From Candidatus Methanoperedens sp. (GTDB lineage Archaea > Halobacteriota > Methanosarcinia > Methanosarcinales > Methanoperedenaceae), in the NCBI GenBank assembly GCA_027460585.1, contig JAPZAP010000061.1, positions 1-40,769 on the forward strand: 40,769 nt of DNA, written 5' to 3'. A program made the position numbers and the translations under genes. This document shows positions 33,364-40,695 of this stretch, one piece after another; position 1 is the first letter of the stretch, and every line of letters starts with the position of its first letter. The notes under the pieces are model-generated. The model saw nothing but the letters and a program-made list of their open reading frames with translations, did not search any database and was not told the origin of the DNA.

Positions 33364-34821
33364 TCACACCCCCAATCCTTTGAGCAGCTGCTCCATAGAT
33401 TTGGCATCAGGTTCACTATATTCAAACTCAGCACTTACAACAAGTCGCAATACTGCTTTTGGAAGATCTTCGTCCGGAATCTTAGTGAAATCATACACTT
33501 CTTCCGTTTCATCATCATCGATCTGAATTTCGGGCCAAGGGGAAAAAGCAGTTTCCGCATCCCCGTACCCATGATCAACTAATGATTTCAATATAGGTCT
33601 GGAATCCATATTGCTAATTCCTTTCAACCTATCATCACATAATTGCCAGGCTTTTTCAGATTCCGTATCTCTGATGCTGTCTTGCTCCTTCTGGAAGGCT
33701 TTTTCTTTCTTCTGGAAACATTTGACATCAAGACAGACTAACATTTTGTCCTGGTTTTTCTTGCATTTATCACATGAAGAGCAGGCCGTTTGATCCCAAG
33801 TTGCATTTTTTTGATCCGGAGAGGTATTACGAAGTTTTTCATATGTCCCATAGGCCATTTTCGAAGTATCAATTTGATCTTCTATCAAAAGATTTTCTAC
33901 TTTCTTTTCCTCAGCAAGCTTGAAATTCTCGCGAGCTGCATCAAGTTTTGCAGTCCAGCAATCTTTATTCAGACAGTGTTTGTTATTATCATTTGTATAA
34001 TTTAGGATAACAGCTATATCTTTGCAATCTTTGCAATTTTCAAAATCAAAAAAACCTTTCAATGGTCTAATATCATAAGAGAAACTGTCTAAATTCAGAC
34101 TAAGATTGTTTGAATAATTATTGAAAACATTAATGAGAAGCTTATCTAAGTCTTTCACCGATAAAGGACGAGATTCAATAAAATTCTTTACTTGTTTTTC
34201 AATGACATTGTAAATAGGATATTTTGCAAAAGGTAAAAGAATATTTGCATGGCTAGGAGTTATTTCTTGCGAAATAATAAGATCCTTCAATTCCTGGGGA
34301 GCATCCAGCAGCCTCAACCGGTTAGCAACATAAGCCTGGCTTTTTCCCATCTTCATCCCGAGCTCTGTTTGATTCAGGGCGCCATCGTCCAGGATCAGTT
34401 TGATACCCTGGGCTTCTTCCAGAGGTGAAAAGTCCTTCCGGTGAAAGTTATCTATAAAAAGCAAAAGCTTTGCTTCCGGATCACTTAGATCCCTGATAAT
34501 TGAAGGAACAGGATTGATCTCAAGCTCAATAGCAGCCCTGAGCCTTCTATGCCCTCCAACGACCTGATATCTTCCCAGGACTGCTGCAGGCCTGAGGAGT
34601 AAAGGCTCGTGGGGATAAAACCCATTCTCCTGCATACTTAATTTGATTTCTTCAAATTCCTGATCGTGATATGATTCTTCTGTGCGGGGATTCCATCCTG
34701 TAAGATCAATCAATGAAGTATCGATCATCAGGATTGTAGGTTTTTTCTGAATCTCTGAAACTTTTTCCTTTTTCAATCCTTTTCTTAATTCGTTGTTTGA
34801 TTCTTTCTTTTTACTTGCCAT
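33364..34821 (-). CDS. ParB-like partition/regulatory protein with Cys-rich C-terminal half
   Basis: From ATG 34821 (overlapping the previous gene by 11 bases) the protein has 485 residues. Residues 30-125 form a ParB N-terminal nuclease/CTPase-like domain with VVGGHRRLRAA at 87-97 and IDNFHRKDFSPLEEA at 123-137. A helix-turn-helix spans about 150-171 (QTELGMKMGKSQAYVANRLR). The second half has two Cys groups, C263/C266/C283/C288 and C347/C350/C353/C363/C368, each fit for zinc. No parA is present. It may segregate the element or silence its promoters. Confidence 0.8.
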   Translation of the reverse strand: MASKKKESNNELRKGLKKEKVSEIQKKPTILMIDTSLIDLTGWNPRTEESYHDQEFEEIKLSMQENGFYPHEPLLLRPAAVLGRYQVVGGHRRLRAAIELEINPVPSIIRDLSDPEAKLLLFIDNFHRKDFSPLEEAQGIKLILDDGALNQTELGMKMGKSQAYVANRLRLLDAPQELKDLIISQEITPSHANILLPFAKYPIYNVIEKQVKNFIESRPLSVKDLDKLLINVFNNYSNNLSLNLDSFSYDIRPLKGFFDFENCKDCKDIAVILNYTNDNNKHCLNKDCWTAKLDAARENFKLAEEKKVENLLIEDQIDTSKMAYGTYEKLRNTSPDQKNATWDQTACSSCDKCKKNQDKMLVCLDVKCFQKKEKAFQKEQDSIRDTESEKAWQLCDDRLKGISNMDSRPILKSLVDHGYGDAETAFSPWPEIQIDDDETEEVYDFTKIPDEDLPKAVLRLVVSAEFEYSEPDAKSMEQLLKGLGV

Positions 34822-35134
34822 GTAAAGCCACCACGATAGGAACGATTTCATATGCAGGTCCTTCTATTTCACCCTGGAATTTCACCGAATTTACTGTAAA
34901 ATTATTAGAACTATTGCCTATCGGTAACATCTCTTTCGGTAAATCAAAATTTCCAGAAACCTCAAAATCGCCATTGAATTTAACAGGACTTGTTGCACAA
35001 ACAAAAATCCCACCTATCAATATAGCAAAGAATACACCTATTGCTATTGATTCAACGATACGTTCTTTTTCTGATTTTTCACGGTCAATACCTCTAATTA
35101 TTGATTTTTTTACTGAACTCAAAATTTCTTTCAT
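34811..35134 (-). CDS. single-pass membrane protein of the element
   Basis: The 107-aa protein has a basic/acidic cytoplasmic start (KKSIIRGIDREKSEKER), one membrane helix at about residues 27-48 (IAIGVFFAILIGGIFVCA), and a strand-rich exported domain of 55 residues with NSSNNFTVNS, a possible glycosylation site. A type II membrane protein of this size could be a virion or entry-exclusion protein. Both gene ends overlap neighbours (ATGA upstream, 11 bases downstream), so it belongs to the operon. Confidence 0.55.
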   Translation of the reverse strand: MKEILSSVKKSIIRGIDREKSEKERIVESIAIGVFFAILIGGIFVCATSPVKFNGDFEVSGNFDLPKEMLPIGNSSNNFTVNSVKFQGEIEGPAYEIVPIVVALHGK

Positions 35135-35715
35135 GCTAAAACCTTCCTTTTTCCAATTTCACGAACTTCAGAAATAGTAAGTAAATCAGATGGCGGAGAT
35201 AACTCAACCATCTTTCCTGTCATGGATTTAATAAGATATCCATCTGCAATCATGGACATAATGCGTTTGAAAACAGTCTCCTGAGAATATCCATTACGAT
35301 GATTTATTCTAGAAAATACAAACAGAAGCAATGATTTCATATTATGTTCAACGTAAACCCTGTAAACAAGATCATAGATTGCCCTGGTCAGATCATCAAA
35401 ATCTGCTGCAGGTCGTGAAACGATTTCTTTTTTTTCATCGAGCGGGATCTTCGTTCCAATCCGCATGAAAAACCGCTTATGCCAGTTGCCAGCCCTCTTT
35501 TCAATATATACAATTTCAGGCTTTGAGTTATCGTATTGAAAGTTCTCGCATACATACAATTTCTGGTTTGAGATCTTACCATAAACCTGACAATCCACAT
35601 CAATTACCTGGAATTGAGGCTGGATCAAAACTCTATCACTTGTCATTGCGATACCAGAGAATGAAACGCATTGAGTGCAATTCTGTTCCATCCAATCAAG
35701 GAAATGAGGTTGCAT
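35131..35715 (-). CDS. unknown element protein with a winged-helix-like C-terminus
   Basis: The 194-aa protein has Cys near the start (MEQNCTQCVSFSG), a strand-rich first part (VIDVDCQVYGKISNQKLYVC, KPEIVYIEKRAG) and a helical last third with RNGYSQETVFKRIMSMIADG and YLIKSMTGKMVEL that could fold as a winged helix. CxxC at residues 13-16 may bind metal. The gene overlaps its neighbour downstream by ATGA and starts directly after the stop of the 62-aa gene. I do not recognise it. Confidence 0.55.
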   Translation of the reverse strand: MQPHFLDWMEQNCTQCVSFSGIAMTSDRVLIQPQFQVIDVDCQVYGKISNQKLYVCENFQYDNSKPEIVYIEKRAGNWHKRFFMRIGTKIPLDEKKEIVSRPAADFDDLTRAIYDLVYRVYVEHNMKSLLLFVFSRINHRNGYSQETVFKRIMSMIADGYLIKSMTGKMVELSPPSDLLTISEVREIGKRKVLA

Positions 35716-35904
35716 CTAAGAACACGCTCCAAATATTTCCGGATCCAAATAACATTGTTTCGCAAAAGCCAGCCCGCGATATTCGTCTATCCTGAAATTG
35801 ATATCAACAGGAATAGAAAGAAGCCTTGCTTGAAGCTTCACAAAATCTTCACAGGTTTCGCGCTTTCCTTTCCAGCAATTAAGGCAATGATGAATAGAAG
35901 CCAT
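35716..35904 (-). CDS. 62-aa Cys-containing protein
   Basis: The product begins MASIHHCLNCWKGKRETCED with CxxC at 7-10 and further Cys at 18, 51 and 61. It could be a zinc finger. Its stop is directly followed by the ATG of the next gene, and its start follows a 16-codon frame by zero bases. Similar small Cys proteins lie upstream. Confidence 0.5.
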   Translation of the reverse strand: MASIHHCLNCWKGKRETCEDFVKLQARLLSIPVDINFRIDEYRGLAFAKQCYLDPEIFGACS

Positions 35905-35955
35905 TTAGTTGTAAACCCCCTGTTCAGGACTATAACAAAGAGCAATTTCGGTCAT
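35905..35955 (-). CDS. possible 16-aa leader peptide
   Basis: ATG 35955 is preceded by GTGATTGAA, the same ribosome-site context as the next gene upstream, and the frame ends at TAA directly before the ATG of the 62-aa gene. It may be a coupling peptide. At this length it could also be chance. Confidence 0.25.
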   Translation of the reverse strand: MTEIALCYSPEQGVYN

Positions 35956-35956
35956 T

Positions 35957-36181
35957 TCAATCACTCATATCCACATCTTCATATCCCAAACTCTTAAGAG
36001 CATTCAAACACACTTCAATGACCTTTTTTTTATCAAGATTGGTCATTTCACGGTTTAAATTTATAATAAAATTAAATTCATTTTCTGTATGATTATTTTC
36101 ATACTCTTCTAAGAAAGTTTCTTCTTTTTTAGTCAATTTTTTGCCTGTTCTAACTTTTTCCTGTATTTTAAGTATGTCCAT
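35957..36181 (-). CDS. 74-aa helical protein
   Basis: The start at 36181 is supported by GGTGATTGAA directly upstream, a good match to the archaeal anti-Shine-Dalgarno end. The protein is charged and helical (MDILKIQEKVRTGKKLTKKE, then KKKVIEVCLNALKSLGYEDV), with a hairpin-like pair of helices. It may bind DNA or a partner. No family is recognised. Confidence 0.55.
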   Translation of the reverse strand: MDILKIQEKVRTGKKLTKKEETFLEEYENNHTENEFNFIINLNREMTNLDKKKVIEVCLNALKSLGYEDVDMSD

Positions 36182-36182
36182 T

Positions 36183-36533
36183 TCAATCACCCACAACATA
36201 CCAAGGCCGTTCATATTGAGGAGATGAGCCGGGCATTTCACCCGGCAGGTAGTCTATGACATTCTCACGCCTGACTTGCTTCTCGTTATCCCGGCTTTTG
36301 GCATCTGCCGGTCGATGATCAGAGAGGCCGTATATTCCTTGAATCCCATGACAAAGAGGAGCCTGCAAATCCCCTGCAGGCTGGGGGTCAATCCCCGGAA
36401 TAGTAGCGGTGGCTTTGAATATAGGGGATAGGGAATGACAGGAAACACCGGCGACATCAGGAGTTCGCGCCGGTAATAAATCATTGACAGGCCAGCAGGG
36501 TTCCTGACATGAAAAAAATTCTTCAAAGCACAT
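36183..36533 (-). CDS. 116-aa Cys/Pro-rich protein, frame uncertain
   Basis: From ATG 36533, preceded by GGGGGC, the frame encodes Cys-rich MCFEEFFSCQEPCWPVND, a long low-complexity middle, and an end SPQYERPWYVVGD whose TGA is one base from the next ATG. That coupling, the Cys content like its neighbours and the ribosome site favour this frame. A second frame, 36254-36526, is also open over most of the region. The stretch is richer in GC than the rest of the operon. Confidence 0.4.
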   Translation of the reverse strand: MCFEEFFSCQEPCWPVNDLLPARTPDVAGVSCHSLSPIFKATATIPGIDPQPAGDLQAPLCHGIQGIYGLSDHRPADAKSRDNEKQVRRENVIDYLPGEMPGSSPQYERPWYVVGD

Positions 36534-36639
36534 TTGGAAGCCCCCAGAATTTCCTTGCAAAAGCTACTCTTTCTTTCAGAGGCTTTTTTGAGATCTGATC
36601 AGAGGTTACAAATTTCATATTCTTTGAAGAGCTTGCCAT
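36523..36639 (-). CDS. 38-aa basic peptide
   Basis: ATG 36639 overlaps the TAA of the upstream gene (TAATG). The product is MASSSKNMKFVTSDQISKKP and a further KERVAFARKFWGL segment, with net positive charge and one helix. Small size limits what can be said. Confidence 0.4.
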   Translation of the reverse strand: MASSSKNMKFVTSDQISKKPLKERVAFARKFWGLPNVL

Positions 36640-36785
36640 TAATCATGCCCTCCATGAATCTTACACGGCACAGCCATACTACCGCGAATTTCAACATCTT
36701 CAGCGCGACAAACATCAAAATCCATCGCATTAAAGCCAATTACGACTTTACAACCACACTCTAAAACCACAGTTCGCGTAGTCAT
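36639..36785 (-). CDS. 48-aa Cys-containing protein
   Basis: ATG 36785 overlaps the TAA of the upstream gene (TAATG). The product has VLECGCKVVIGFN with C10 and C12, then C26 and C41 near HGG. Four Cys and a His fit a zinc site. It is one of several coupled small Cys proteins. Confidence 0.5.
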   Translation of the reverse strand: MTTRTVVLECGCKVVIGFNAMDFDVCRAEDVEIRGSMAVPCKIHGGHD

Positions 36786-36928
36786 TACTTTCCACCCCTC
36801 AAAGCTCCCCTTAACTGAAATTCCTCATAAGGAATAATCCTGAAATCAGACTTACAACCGTCACATTCGGGATAGCTGCCACAATCATCACCCATCACGT
36901 TAAACCCATTATTTGCAATGCAGTCCAT
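36785..36928 (-). CDS. 47-aa Cys-containing protein
   Basis: ATG 36928 follows GGGGTGTG. The product has C3, C16, C22 and C25 (DDCGSYPECDGCKSDF), a CxxC-type cluster, and an acidic to basic end. A small zinc finger is likely from the Cys spacing. Its TAA overlaps the next ATG. Confidence 0.5.
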   Translation of the reverse strand: MDCIANNGFNVMGDDCGSYPECDGCKSDFRIIPYEEFQLRGALRGGK

Positions 36929-36930
36929 AT

Positions 36931-37101
36931 TCACACCCCAGGAATAGGCCGCACTTTTATGAATCGGCCTTCGGCATCTTCAGCAGATTCTAAAATAACC
37001 TTTGATATTCCAGAAAAAAGATCATCCCTGACAAAAGCAGGGATCGGTATAGAAAGCTGGTTATTCTTCCGGGAACGCTTGATAGAATATTCAGCAGGCA
37101 T
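36931..37101 (-). CDS. 56-aa AbrB-like protein
   Basis: ATG 37101 follows the stop of the first operon gene directly. The product reads MPAEYSIKRSRKNNQLSIPI and ends GRFIKVRPIPGV. The RKNNQLSIPIPA turn resembles the swapped-hairpin DNA-binding fold of AbrB/MazE proteins, although the second half is short. It could be an operon autoregulator. Confidence 0.45.
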   Translation of the reverse strand: MPAEYSIKRSRKNNQLSIPIPAFVRDDLFSGISKVILESAEDAEGRFIKVRPIPGV

Positions 37102-37389
37102 TTAAGCCTCGATACGAGGATCAGATTCCGACCCATTTTTCAAAAATTCTGAAAGTGGAACCTGAGAAGGAACAGTAGATTGCAGCTTAAGTTTCTCCGA
37201 AAGGCAATCAAGAGCAACGTGTATAGCATGGCTATAATTACACCGATTGACACCCTGCTTCAAGAACCCGTCACGTTTCAGATTAACATTATTGAAATTC
37301 TCACACAATTCATCCAAACGTTTTTGATCGCCTTTGATTAAACGGGCACGCCCGCCGTATTCTTTTAAACTGCAATCGACTTGTACCAT
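37102..37389 (-). CDS. first gene of the element's minus-strand operon, unknown
   Basis: The 95-aa protein begins MVQVDCSLKEYGGRARLIKG and has a helical middle (QKRLDELCENFNNVN) and CNYSHAIHVALDCLSEKL, with three Cys. AGGAG stands 8 bases before the ATG. It might be a small regulator, being the promoter-proximal product, but no DNA-binding motif is clear. Confidence 0.55.
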   Translation of the reverse strand: MVQVDCSLKEYGGRARLIKGDQKRLDELCENFNNVNLKRDGFLKQGVNRCNYSHAIHVALDCLSEKLKLQSTVPSQVPLSEFLKNGSESDPRIEA

Positions 37390-37397
37390 TTGCTGAT

Positions 37398-37455
37398 GCT
37401 CCTATGTTTATCGTCTTTCGCTAAAAAGACATACTTAAGATTATTTTAAAAGTAC
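37398..37455 (-). promoter_or_regulatory. promoter and ribosome site of the element operon
   Basis: On the minus strand a TATA-like CTTTTAAAATA (near 37443-37455) is followed about 50 bases later by AGGAG (37399-37403) and the ATG at 37389. The divergent nuclease gene has its own TATA-like CTTAATACC at 37620-37628. Between them lies a 6-bp inverted repeat, TTAGCG (37517-37522) with CGCTAA (37539-37544), which could be an operator. Confidence 0.45.
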
Positions 37456-37675
37456 TTATAGTTTTGCCATTGTCCAAAAACTTTGTACAAAGCTTAAATA
37501 CAAACAAAATCAAATATTAGCGGGCGCGTTAAAACCTGCGCTAACAGGGCTCAGAGGAAAATCAACTTTTTTCAAAAAGTCTGATGCTCACCTCTGTTCA
37601 CGCGCCTACCCACAAAAAGACTTAATACCATAATGATGATAATAAGCACTTTGTTAACGCAAGGTGAAAGTATTA

Positions 37676-38248
37676 ATGAGTTTATTCCTACTTGAGATAT
37701 TTTGGACTTCAATAATTTTAGGATTAGTATTTTTTTCTTTATATTTTCATTCTTCAAAAGATAAAAAAGAAGATACAATCGAATCAAATTCAAAAATGAA
37801 ATACTACGAAAACCGTCTAAATTCTATAATCTTAGAACATAACATTAAAAAAGGGAATCAATTCGAAGATCACGTTCGATCCCTATTTGATAGTTATTTT
37901 ACAATTCAACCGAGAACACAGAAATACCCGGATTATATAATAACATTTAACCCAAATAGAGATCACTTTGCAGTTGAATGTAAATGGAAAAAACAATTAT
38001 ATAACAATTCATATAATATAAATGAAAGGGAATTTAGAAATTATAAAAACTATCATTTTGATAATAATATCCCTTTTTTTATGGTGTTAGGCCTGGGAGG
38101 AACAGCCGCTAACCCCGAACAAATATTCATAGTACCACTTAATAGACTAAAATATCCAGATATCAAGAAATATTATTTAGATCAATTTGAAAAACGAAAC
38201 AAAAACAAGCCATTTTCTTACAATTCTCTTAGAAAAAAACTTTATTAA
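37676..38248 (+). CDS. membrane-anchored PD-(D/E)XK nuclease
   Basis: ATG 37676 is preceded by AAGGTGA, which makes the GTG at 37664 part of the ribosome site; the product has 190 residues. A membrane helix spans about residues 3-24, then a charged linker (KDKKEDTIESNSK). The nuclease core has KKGNQFEDHVRSLF, the active-site Asp in YPDYIITF and the E-x-K in FAVECKWKK. This is the Mrr/NERD-like restriction-endonuclease fold. It is the only plus-strand gene of the element, on lower-GC DNA, and looks like a cargo gene for defence or superinfection control. Confidence 0.75.
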   Translation: MSLFLLEIFWTSIILGLVFFSLYFHSSKDKKEDTIESNSKMKYYENRLNSIILEHNIKKGNQFEDHVRSLFDSYFTIQPRTQKYPDYIITFNPNRDHFAVECKWKKQLYNNSYNINEREFRNYKNYHFDNNIPFFMVLGLGGTAANPEQIFIVPLNRLKYPDIKKYYLDQFEKRNKNKPFSYNSLRKKLY

Positions 38249-38902
38249 TCACCTTGTCTTTTTCTTTTTTTGTCCGAAATACATAAGCTGATGGGTATTA
38301 TAACATTTGAATGCAGGCGTAAGATCTACATAGAAATCAGCAATCCGGGTATATTCAGCGTGATCATTGACCGTCTGGCGCCCCACCATTACACTGCAAA
38401 AAGGAGGAGAAACATAGTCACCATTGATATCAACATCCCCAACAAGGAATTTATACACCGTAATATCCCTGTATCCGTTGTAGATCCTCGAAAAGTTCTG
38501 ATCCATTGCAACGCCGGTTATCCCTATCTTTCCAGCCTGTTTCCACAATTGAGTGGTCCAGGTGTATTTCTTCCAGTCCTGGGCATCAGCCAGGCTTGAG
38601 AATTCATCAAGGATCAGGAATCTTTCAATATTCCAGGTTTCATTATCACGGATATCCTGGAATATTTCATCCAGCTGGTGAAGGCATACATTGGGATCAT
38701 CCGGATCCAGCCGGCCATCAGGGGCCCGGATATCATTTCTATTGATGTCTGTTACCTTCACATTCGAATAAATCAGGGCGCCCCTTTCATGAGCTTCCAA
38801 AGCCATGAGGACAACCAGGGCAGTTTTACCTTTCCTGGGAAGGCCGCAAACTGCATGAAGATTTAAAGGAACATACAGATTTGGAGGATCTAAACTATTC
38901 AT
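38249..38902 (-). CDS. Zot-like P-loop ATPase
   Basis: The 217-aa protein has Walker A GLPRKGKT (20-27), the family strand GALIYSNVKV (41-50), Walker B RFLILDEFSS (94-103) and the later VAMDQNFSRIYNGYRDITVY, the segment after the sensor region in Zot/pI-type ATPases. These drive export or assembly of filamentous phages. Typical Zot proteins have a C-terminal membrane helix, which is missing here; the 273-aa membrane protein of the same operon might supply it. A packaging ATPase of another virus type cannot be excluded. The stop meets the convergent nuclease stop without a gap. Confidence 0.72.
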   Translation of the reverse strand: MNSLDPPNLYVPLNLHAVCGLPRKGKTALVVLMALEAHERGALIYSNVKVTDINRNDIRAPDGRLDPDDPNVCLHQLDEIFQDIRDNETWNIERFLILDEFSSLADAQDWKKYTWTTQLWKQAGKIGITGVAMDQNFSRIYNGYRDITVYKFLVGDVDINGDYVSPPFCSVMVGRQTVNDHAEYTRIADFYVDLTPAFKCYNTHQLMYFGQKKKKTR

Positions 38903-39234
38903 ATCGTATTCGTTTCAAAGTTCATAGTCCTCTTGCGGTCCTCAACTGCCACGCGGGTAGTGGCCACTTCCTTATAAATCTGATTTGCTATCCCCGGTAG
39001 ACTTAATCTACTTGGCATAACTGATCTTGAATGCTGCCTCAGCTCATCCATAAAATTAATAACGATATCCTGATCTGGATCGCACAAACATCTTTGGAGA
39101 GCTTCGCCCCTGGCAAGAACTGCAACCTGGAAGGAAGTAAGGTTTGCCTTACTCCTTTTATCATGATCTGTATAGACTGTATTAGGATCCACGATCTTTG
39201 CCTGGCTCTGACCAGCCATAGGAAAACCTGCCAT
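38899..39234 (-). CDS. unknown protein coupled to the Zot-like ATPase
   Basis: ATG 39234 follows GGAGGTGG by 6 bases and gives 111 residues; the gene overlaps the ATPase gene by 4 bases. The protein is hydrophilic, with NLTSFQVAVLARGEALQRCL, CDPDQDIVINFMDELRQH and a basic end. No membrane helix is present. It is likely a cytoplasmic partner of the ATPase. I do not recognise the family. Confidence 0.55.
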   Translation of the reverse strand: MAGFPMAGQSQAKIVDPNTVYTDHDKRSKANLTSFQVAVLARGEALQRCLCDPDQDIVINFMDELRQHSRSVMPSRLSLPGIANQIYKEVATTRVAVEDRKRTMNFETNTI

Positions 39235-39235
39235 C

Positions 39236-40057
39236 TTATCCACCTCCGGAGTTCTTAGAAATTTGCTTAAGAATTTCAATCATCCCAACTTTCAGATCTG
39301 CAATACTTGACGCAATCCCCGAAGGCAGCCATCCAGCCATCATCAGAACAAGAATAAGCCCGAGTCCTGCAGCTGCAATAGCTGCATAATACATTACCTG
39401 CAAATTAGGAATCGAAGTCATAGCCAGAAGCTCAATATTTCGATTATTCATTTTTGAGTAAAACTCCCTGGCATCAAATGAGAACTTTCCGATCTTCAAT
39501 TTTAATTCTTCATCCAAATCTGCGGCTTTCAATTTTTCCCTGTATGCATCCTTGATCAGATTCATAATATCGGCCCAATTCCAAAGATCCAACGGCTCAG
39601 AAATTCCCTCGATAACAATGAGGATAAAGTTTCTCCTAACAGGAACAAGGCAATGTTTCCTGACATTGTAGGTACAATTATCCCAGTTTATAGTCGACAT
39701 CTGGATAGGCTTCAAAATATAAGTCCTATGATCAGCATTTCCTTCCGTTTTCAACCGCAATACTGTAAGCTTGTTATAATAGAAAAACCGCATAAACCCA
39801 TCACGCAAGCGCTCCCAGGCATAGACATACCAGGCACCCTGGGGTAAGGGAAAACCGGATTCCTCAAAAGGAGTATCCGGTATTAAATTCGGATCTGATT
39901 TTATTTCGCACGAAATAGATTTCTTAAAATCATCTTTTGCCTTTTCCTTCTTTTTGTTTTTTCTTTGAATATATCTCAAAATTTCAAAAAGCAGATACAA
40001 AACCGCTATAACAATAGCAGCTAACATCACATCACTTGTCCCGTATATCATACTCAT
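39236..40057 (-). CDS. two-helix membrane protein of the assembly module
   Basis: The 273-aa protein has an N-terminal helix (about 10-28, MLAAIVIAVLYLLFEIL), a basic linker (RKNKKKEKAKDDFKK), a soluble domain of about 160 residues with RRNFILIVIEGISEPLDLWN, and a C-terminal helix around AAIAAAGLGLILVLMMAGWL followed by a 30-residue tail. Both helices place the main domain in the cytoplasm. It could be the membrane platform on which the ATPase works. The gene ends one base before the next ATG. Confidence 0.6.
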   Translation of the reverse strand: MSMIYGTSDVMLAAIVIAVLYLLFEILRYIQRKNKKKEKAKDDFKKSISCEIKSDPNLIPDTPFEESGFPLPQGAWYVYAWERLRDGFMRFFYYNKLTVLRLKTEGNADHRTYILKPIQMSTINWDNCTYNVRKHCLVPVRRNFILIVIEGISEPLDLWNWADIMNLIKDAYREKLKAADLDEELKLKIGKFSFDAREFYSKMNNRNIELLAMTSIPNLQVMYYAAIAAAGLGLILVLMMAGWLPSGIASSIADLKVGMIEILKQISKNSGGG

Positions 40058-40075
40058 ATTTTCATTCCTATTTTT

Positions 40076-40636
40076 CTAATTTTTGTCAAAAGTCATTAAA
40101 AACGAATATCCGCAAGCGGAGATTAATAAAATAACCATTCCAGACAGAAGAAAAGCTGATGAATTTGTATGATCTATCTGGGTCAATCCGAACCACGCAG
40201 AATAAGCAGCACCTGCAGCAGGTACAAAGAAGTTCTTCTTTACAAAAGCAAGGATAAAAATAAATCCTATCAACAACAAAGTTTCAGCTAACATTTTCTT
40301 ATCTACCTCATATGTATTTTGTATAACATTGAAATTCTCCAGAATAAAATCCTTATTAACATCAGTACCGCTTACGCTAACAACAGTTTCATTCTGAATG
40401 TACCCTGATAGTCCGGCCAGAAGCACAGCTGTAAAATTATTGTGCATCTGGGTAAAATTATAATTTCCGGTCGAATCCGTAAGCGTATATTTCGTATCAT
40501 GGCAACCATAGCAAGATACAATAGCACCAGCAATGGGAACGCCAGAGGCATTCAAAACCCTCCCTGTAATATTATAGGAAATAATTTGAGAAGCAACTAC
40601 ATCAACACTCCAATTCAGATAAGCAAAATTCGGCAA
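40076..40636 (-). CDS. membrane-anchored protein with a carboxypeptidase-regulatory-like domain
   Basis: The 186-aa frame begins at TTG 40636; the frame is closed by TAA shortly upstream and a TATA-like element lies about 25 bases before, so a leaderless message is possible. Residues 18-95 form a beta sandwich of the CarboxypepD_reg type (ITGRVLNASGVPIAGAIVSC, DSTGNYNFTQ) with several N-x-S/T sites. Three membrane helices follow (around 115-132, 138-150 and 160-180). A surface spike or adhesin is a reasonable inference. Confidence 0.65.
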   Translation of the reverse strand: MPNFAYLNWSVDVVASQIISYNITGRVLNASGVPIAGAIVSCYGCHDTKYTLTDSTGNYNFTQMHNNFTAVLLAGLSGYIQNETVVSVSGTDVNKDFILENFNVIQNTYEVDKKMLAETLLLIGFIFILAFVKKNFFVPAAGAAYSAWFGLTQIDHTNSSAFLLSGMVILLISACGYSFLMTFDKN

Positions 40637-40695
40637 TGTCCTAAATTAAGATACTTAATATAGGTTTAGAATCATATACTATATTTGTGAAAAAT

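Noticed and set aside
36254-36526. Open minus-strand frame of 90 codons starting with TTG
   Set aside because: It overlaps the 36183-36533 frame. Its TTG overlaps the previous stop, but there is no ribosome site and its end is not coupled to the next gene, while the other frame has both. The choice remains uncertain.
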